The position numbers and the translations under genes were made by a program. Under the pieces are notes generated by a model. It was not told where the DNA came from. It searched no databases and saw only the letters and a program-made list of their open reading frames with translations. Shown here piece after piece: positions 57,935 through 64,000 of a DNA stretch of 64,000 nt (its first letter is position 1; each line of letters begins with the position of its first letter). The stretch comes from Akebia trifoliata (lineage: Eukaryota; Streptophyta; Magnoliopsida; Ranunculales; Lardizabalaceae): assembly GCA_017979445.1 (NCBI GenBank), contig CM030711.1:6355221-6419220 (forward strand). Direction: 5' to 3'.

Positions 57935-60659
57935 TCTGTGTTTCTATTGGTTAAGTAAGGAGTACTTAATGATATTTGTATCTTTAATTTGTTTGAGAGA
58001 TTTAGAGAGGGAGATATAAGGGTGATTATCAATGATTATTGATCAAATCCTACACAAAGACTACAAAAGTAGTAGAAAATTTGTAGAGAGAGGGAGAGAG
58101 AGAGAGGTTCTTCAGTACATGATGTACATCAAAGGACAAGGCCTTCCAACTCATGTACAAAGAGGCAACATTTCAACCAACGACAAAACAACAGCAGAGA
58201 GGGCCCACTCTCTCTGTCCCTCTTCTTTGGCTTCCAACAGCTACCAGAGTGATAACTCGGCAATTTCTCGTATTATGAGATCTTTAAATATACTTGGTGA
58301 ATAAAGCAGAAAGAAAATCAAAATCTCCAATTTTATTTTCTATTTTAGTTACTAACAGCACACCTTCATTCTTTTATAACATCTCAAAATTATAAAATAC
58401 ATAGTTTTAAAACTCGAAAACTCAACTCATTTCAAATGCTCATCAAGTTAATGACTCGAACGAGACAATAAATATGTTTAATTTATAAATAGTTAATTTC
58501 TTTAAATATTTAAATAAATAATAGTATTATTTTGTTCTCCTTAAAAATATTAAATAAAATAGCAAAACTTTGAGTTTCTGGTTGGACTCAATGCATTTTT
58601 AAGTTGACTCAGCCAACTTGATGAAATGAAACAAGATTATCCAAGTTGACTTTGAAATGGTTCAATTGAGTTTTGGGGTCGAGTCACCTCAAAATCCAAT
58701 TAATAGTCTAAAGTAGGGTTAGACTTATTATTATTTTTACTTAATCGTTCCATAGGCACATTATTTTTCATCTTCACTATGAACCTTATATATATATAGG
58801 GTGGCATTCGACAACCAACGTCAGAGAGCCAATATGTTCGTCCTATGTGGCTTAAAAATTTTGGTCTCTCCCAAATTGATCTATATTGTTAGGTCCCAGA
58901 AACAAAAGGCCACTATAAATCCGCCCTTGCTCTTCTAACACATGTCCTCTGACATGGCATGTGCTAGAATCATAGATTCTTTTCATCAGGATACACAATT
59001 ACACATATTTATGGGGATGTACAGTTGTGTATCCCAAGAGAAAAGCCCATGGTTCTTACTCATGTCACGTCAAGGGATGTATGTTAGAGGGGGTGTTAGA
59101 AAATCACGACCATACATATATGTCCATACTTATCTTCTATCTTGATAATACACAAAAATTAGAATTTTGTGTGGAGAGAAGAAATTTAGACATATATGAA
59201 ATAAAGCCAAAAGCGAAGGTAGCACTCTAGGGCCCTATCGTTGCAAGGTTCGGACGCATGGGAAGTGAATAGGATTGTGCCCTTATAGTCCATGTCGTAC
59301 AACACACATACTATATATATGAAGAATGGCGTAAACCATCGAATTTACTCCTTTTTTTCAATAATGATACAAGATGTTGGAAGTGTAATGCAAATCCATT
59401 CCTCCTGTTTTCTTCTTTGGCACTTTTGAATCGATATAAAATCAAAGATTCCAGAAGAAATATTTTGATATCCTATATGGTTATTTTACTAAAATATGGT
59501 TCATTTAACTTCTTTATTAAATGGAGTGTCTATGTCCTATTGTAAAATAAATTCATTAATTAAGGTGTCACAAATATATATATATATTGGTGAGATAATA
59601 TCAATTTTCTTGAGATATGATATGATATATATATATATATAATTTGTATATTAATTAGCTAAGTACTTGATATCTACCCATTTTATCTGATCCCAACTCT
59701 TTGTAACAAGGCTTTGATGTTGATGTTGTTGTGTTGTATAGATGTATATCATGCACATCTTAAATCTCCACCGATCAATTGTGGACCACATCATGAGATC
59801 AGATGGGTGCATTTAACTGATTTATTAATATCATTGTCATCATCATTCCATTTTTATTTATTTATTTATTTTTTAGAGAGAAGCGATGTGTTACAATTAA
59901 AAATAATAATAATACGGCAAGTCATCTACCATAGTTTTTCAATAATAAATACTAAATTTAAAAAATATATTTTTAATTATTGATTTTTAACATAAATATC
60001 CATGTATCGACATCAGAGATAATTTTCAAAAATAAATATCAAGGAGATGATAAATACTTGACCTACCCTTCTTGAAGAGCTTATCAAGGCTTGACTTGTC
60101 ACTAGGCCAACCCTTCGAACTTGATTTTGATTGAGATCAAAATGAAATATTTACTCTAAAACACTAAATGATTAAAAAATATTTTAGTTTATCTTGAAAT
60201 ATCTCAGAATGCTTCGATTGAGATTGTTTCAATTTTTTTTGAGATTTTAAACTTTGGTTGCAATGTAATTTTGTCTTGGTCATGGTGTTATGAAGTCTTT
60301 GTTGATCTAGAAATTAGCTTGAACTTGTAAAATAATCAACATAAATAAAAATAAATTAAATTAAGAATAAAAGTAAGGTAGGTACCTCTCTGATCATTTA
60401 CCCTCCAAATGTCAAGAGTATTAGTTTTTTAATTTTATCGAAATCGATTTTGATACTAAAGTATTTGATTTGGAACCAATATAATTGATTCTGATTCTAA
60501 TTGATTTGACTAACCGGAAATCAAACTTCATATCAAAATGGATGGTCTTGATTATGTCATCAATTTCTTTTTAATTAATTAATTTTTCTTGTTTTTTATT
60601 TTATTTAAAAATAATAAATTACTACAACAAAAGAGTATTATAGAATATATAGAGATTTG

Positions 60660-61369
60660 ATGGTTTTAAAACTCATATGAGATTGAGATAACTTGGCCGA
60701 GCCATTCAAGGGCGACTGGGGAAGAAAGTCAATGTGAATCATTCATCAAATTGATTAGTTTGAAATCCAAGACAGCTAATTTGATATTTTGAAATGTTCA
60801 TCGAGTCAATAAGATTTGATGGTTTTGGATATAAAATAATTAAGTTTTCAATGATTTAATTGGTTCTAAAACAACGGACGATTTAAATGTGTGTTTAGCC
60901 TGGTTTACAAAATTAGTTGGAGAACTAGTTGACTCGGGTCATCGGACGTGATGGTCAATATGAATCTTCCATCACATTGACTCGTCCAAGATCTAATATG
61001 ATTCATTTAATATTTTAGAAATTTCGGTCGAGTTGGGTTGGGATTTTTTCTTATAAATTAATCAATTTTGAATAATTTAAATGTTTGTGATCTTATAAGG
61101 AAAAAAAAAAAAAAGATTTGTAATTGATCATCTACCAATCTACCTATAAAAAAAAAAAAGAAAAAAAGAGAGTTACTAATGCCAAACCAACTTTTTTACT
61201 AATGCCACACCAATTCCTATGTAAATCATGATGTGTTATACTAATACATAAAATTATGGTATAAATCGGATTTATTGGTTTGACTCATTTGAAAAGATGA
61301 CTCGGAGCGAGATAACTTGGTCTTTGTGTGGGACGAGAAACGAGACGAGATACCGAGTTTTAAAACCAT
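60660..61369. repeat. 710-bp element with ATGGTTTTAAAACTC inverted ends
   Basis: It starts ATGGTTTTAAAACTC and ends GAGTTTTAAAACCAT, an exact 15-bp inverted pair. Inside are GAGATAACTTGG words near both ends and repeated AATATGAATC/AATGTGAATC pieces. It has no coding capacity. This is the best-preserved copy of the family also seen at 241-465 and 23211-23421. Confidence 0.65.
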
Positions 61370-62626
61370 AGGGTTGAGTCAAGTCAAGCTGTGTTTTAGA
61401 GGATCACGCACACGGCCCACGATTACGTAACGTATAGCATGGACATTTTAACGTACGCGCATAGAGAGCATGGCACATGGGGTTGGGTCACGAAACATGT
61501 TGGTTTGTGGACGTCGGGTAACATGTGGTATGACTTATGAGGCAAAGAGCCAAAACACCTTATGACATCTCATGTTTACTTGCCTACTTTAGGGGTCCCT
61601 ACAACCAAAAGACACAGTTGCCCAAACCCAAACATTACAAAATTTAAGAGAAATTCTATTGCCACCAACTTTTACTTACACCACACGAATCTTTTTAAAA
61701 TTAAGCCTTTCTTGACATATGGATTGGTGTGTTAATAGCAACTCTCCATAATTAATTAAAGTAAATTTTCAAATAATTACTGGAGATTTTAGAAATATCG
61801 AAAATGTTACATGTGTTGACACAACTACTACGTAATGTTGACAAAATGTTATAAAATTGTCAATATTACATTTTTTATGTTTTATTTGTCTTTTTTTTTT
61901 TTCCTCCTTTTAGGTTTAGTTTAGCTAGTTGTTTCGGAGACTGATTCGGATGTTTCTAGTACCTCTTGGAATGAATGAAATGGAGCCGATTTAATAAAAC
62001 CACATCCATATCTTGGTATTAGAGTTTGGGTCTCTAAATTAGAGATCAGTTAAAGTGGACCAAATCTTGGTTTGGGTAGTTCGGTTGGATCTGATTCAAG
62101 CCATAGGAACAATATAAGATCCGGGTTGGATTGAGATCGATGTCTTAGAGACCATTTGGATCCTCATTATATTACAAATGAATAAGGTAAAAAATGTGGA
62201 GTGTGGGTATCTTGGTCCAACCCATATGTGATCTATGGGTCATCATATGGATTTTGTATGTACAAATGTAGGACCTAGGATGATTTTGATCCGACCAATT
62301 TCATCCCCACACCACCAACTAGATCTCCTATGTGAAAATAACCCGATTGGATAATCGAAACCATTCAATTCTATATATATATTTTTTATGACGACTAAAT
62401 AAATGTTGTTTCTCTATTCCACTTTGTCCAAAGCCAACGCTTCTTTTATTGAACTCTCACACTATAAAATAGTGGTATAAATCGAATGGTTAAGATTTGT
62501 AACTCATTTTAATAAGTAATTCTCTTAGGTTGGCCTTAGACAAATTTTGATGATTTTCATGTGAGCCATTAATCATGATATTATATTTGTAGATGAGTTA
62601 TTTTAACAATGGAAAATGCTTGACTG

Positions 62627-62774
62627 CTTGCGTGAGACACCGGGTTCAACATTGAGCTGACCTGACAGTGCATAGAGAACCCTTGATTTTATAATTTGTA
62701 TCTTGAGAAAATAAATCTATGGTTATTTGTACATTGTCAACTCAGTTCAGTGTTTAACCCAGTGTCCAACGCAG
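62627..62774. repeat. Imperfect inverted repeat with 47-bp arms
   Basis: The left arm (CTTGCGTGAGACACCGGGTT onward) and the complement of the right arm (CTGCGTTGGACACTGGGTTA onward) agree at roughly 70 percent of positions over about 47 bp, with about 55 bp between them. Confidence 0.55.
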
Positions 62775-63930
62775 GTAGTATAGCACAACTCGTTAACAAT
62801 ACACAGGCAAGCGTGCACACACACACAGACACTACTCACATACATTCATAGAGTAATTGAATTATTAGGTATCGACGAATTAGAAATAAATTACAAAAGA
62901 CTTTCTTGAGAAAATTTTGTCATTCTAAGATTCTATTTAATTTATTCGATAAATCCAATTCAATCGAATCCAACTCGCGCAAGACTAGAAGAAAGAAGGC
63001 ATGAAATTCAATAACAAAGACTTGGTGAGGGTGAAATTGACAAGACATCATTATGTGGACATATAATTAGATGAGATGAGTTAATTGGTGGCGTTTGGGA
63101 GCAATGTTAGGTAAAAGGCAAATCATATTGTACTAAAATGATAAGTAATTTTAAAACTTATAATAATCCTAAAATAATAGAATACAACAAATATTTATAA
63201 TAAGGGTATCAATTAACAATGGATGCTAAGCTCAATGTATTAGCTACATGTATAATATAACAACCATGACTTAGAAAACATTATCTTCCACTATAATGAC
63301 TGTTAGTTGAACCATTATTGTTCTATTACATAAGAATTTCTTCCATGTGAAATTATATTTTGTTTCTTTAATGGACATATTGCTTATGAAAGCTAGGTAG
63401 GATCACGTTTTCGATTAATGAAATTGCTTAAGTTGGTTTTATGAATAATAGTTAAAAAAAAAAAAAAAATCTGGGATGAGGTAATTTAAAAATTAATTAG
63501 AGGGTAAATAGATAACTTAAATAATTATCTTACTCTAGTATACTGTTTTTTTGACAAAAAATCTCCAAAGGTATTATAAGAATTTTAAAACAAAAATTAA
63601 TAATACTTCTATAGTTAAATAAAAATATTTCATAATGAAAACAACATTGTAAATATCCTAACAAAAGGCTTACAAAGAAAGAAACCATGGATTAACATAA
63701 GATAGAGGAAAAAAAAACAACCTAACATAGTAATGATATGGAAGTCAAATTTCATTGAATTGATGGCAAAAGTAGCAATTTTTTTTTGTGAGAAATTGAA
63801 AAAAGATAAAATTCCACTTCTTTTTAAGATTAATTAATAGAGAGCTATATTGAAAAGATGTGCCAAAGAGAAATGTGGTCACAAAGTTGTTGTGTGACTA
63901 ATGATAAATCGAAGAGGCAAAACAAACGCG

Positions 63931-63953
63931 GTATATATGCGGCTGACGTGGCA
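63931..63953 (+). promoter_or_regulatory. TATA-like run and TGACGTGGCA motif near the window end
   Basis: GTATATATGC (63931-63940) is followed by TGACGTGGCA (63944-63953), a G-box/C-box hybrid of the type bound by plant bZIP proteins. They could be part of a promoter for a gene beyond the window. The motif lies downstream of the TATA-like run, which is not the usual order, so this is tentative. Confidence 0.3.
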
Positions 63954-64000
63954 AGAACACAAAATTGTTGATCTTTTTCCTTGTGTATCCCGAAGAAAAA

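Larger units (their letters stand above)
57935..64000. other. WNK upstream region and repeat-rich intergenic tail
   Basis: The first 200 bp give a pyrimidine-rich WNK leader with no upstream ATG on the gene strand. After that, no gene is supported over 5.8 kb. Repeats with TTTTAAAAC ends lie near 58401 and at 60660-61369, a small MITE-like inverted pair at about 61647-61746, and an imperfect inverted repeat at 62627-62774. A GTTAGAGGGGGTGTTAGAA motif at about 59080 resembles a polypurine tract next to a long terminal repeat, but no element follows clearly. Short frames at 58032-59983 have no domain. Confidence 0.5.

Noticed and set aside
59027..59120. LTR retrotransposon boundary (GAGGGGGTGTTAGAA motif)
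   Set aside because: No matching second terminal repeat, primer-binding site or protein remains were found nearby.

Overview
The window is nuclear DNA from a flowering plant, probably a dicot. It is AT-rich, its genes have many GT-AG introns, and its proteins belong to plant families: a plastid ferredoxin with a transit peptide, an XS-domain protein, an XRN4-type exoribonuclease with a CCHC knuckle, and a plant WNK kinase. Transposon debris fills the introns and spacers. The species cannot be named from this sequence alone.

Six protein genes can be assembled. In order they are: ferredoxin C1 (+, 1318-1761); a single-exon uL18-family protein (-, 3830-2793); an XS-domain protein with three exons spread over 15.2 kb (-, 22496-7280); ribosomal protein S18/uS13 (-, four exons, 28219-25137); XRN4/EIN5 (+, 22 exons, 31653-52070); and a WNK kinase (-, seven exons, 57934-54514). 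I joined exons by hand at GT-AG sites. All four multi-exon genes keep one open frame with whole-codon totals: XS 577 aa, RPS18 152 aa, XRN4 956 aa, WNK 733 aa. FdC1 and the uL18 gene converge, XRN4 and WNK converge, and RPS18 and XRN4 diverge from a 3.4-kb spacer. As I recall the Arabidopsis chromosome 3 order (WNK2, XS protein, uL18 protein near At3g22420-At3g22450), the window keeps an expanded version of that block with RPS18 and XRN4 lying inside it.

The spacers and introns hold layered mobile DNA. There is a decayed antisense LINE in the 7-kb intron 12 of XRN4, sense LINE pieces in introns 10 and 11, an 86-bp tRNA-derived SINE with a perfect 17-bp target duplication, several foldback (MITE-like) families present in two copies each, local tandem duplications, and four G or C runs of 15-20 bases.

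The most unusual cluster surrounds the 5' end of XRN4. Two related long hairpins share a conserved loop but differ in their arms, one upstream of the start codon and one in intron 1. A second foldback with alternating, mutually pairing modules also sits in intron 1, and its relative lies at 502-867. XRN4 suppresses silencing from aberrant RNA, and the XS protein is related to SGS3-type silencing factors. Possible small-RNA output from the XRN4 leader and intron 1 is therefore the best lead, but it is a hypothesis. I found no tRNA or rRNA gene, CRISPR array or bacterial-type operon.
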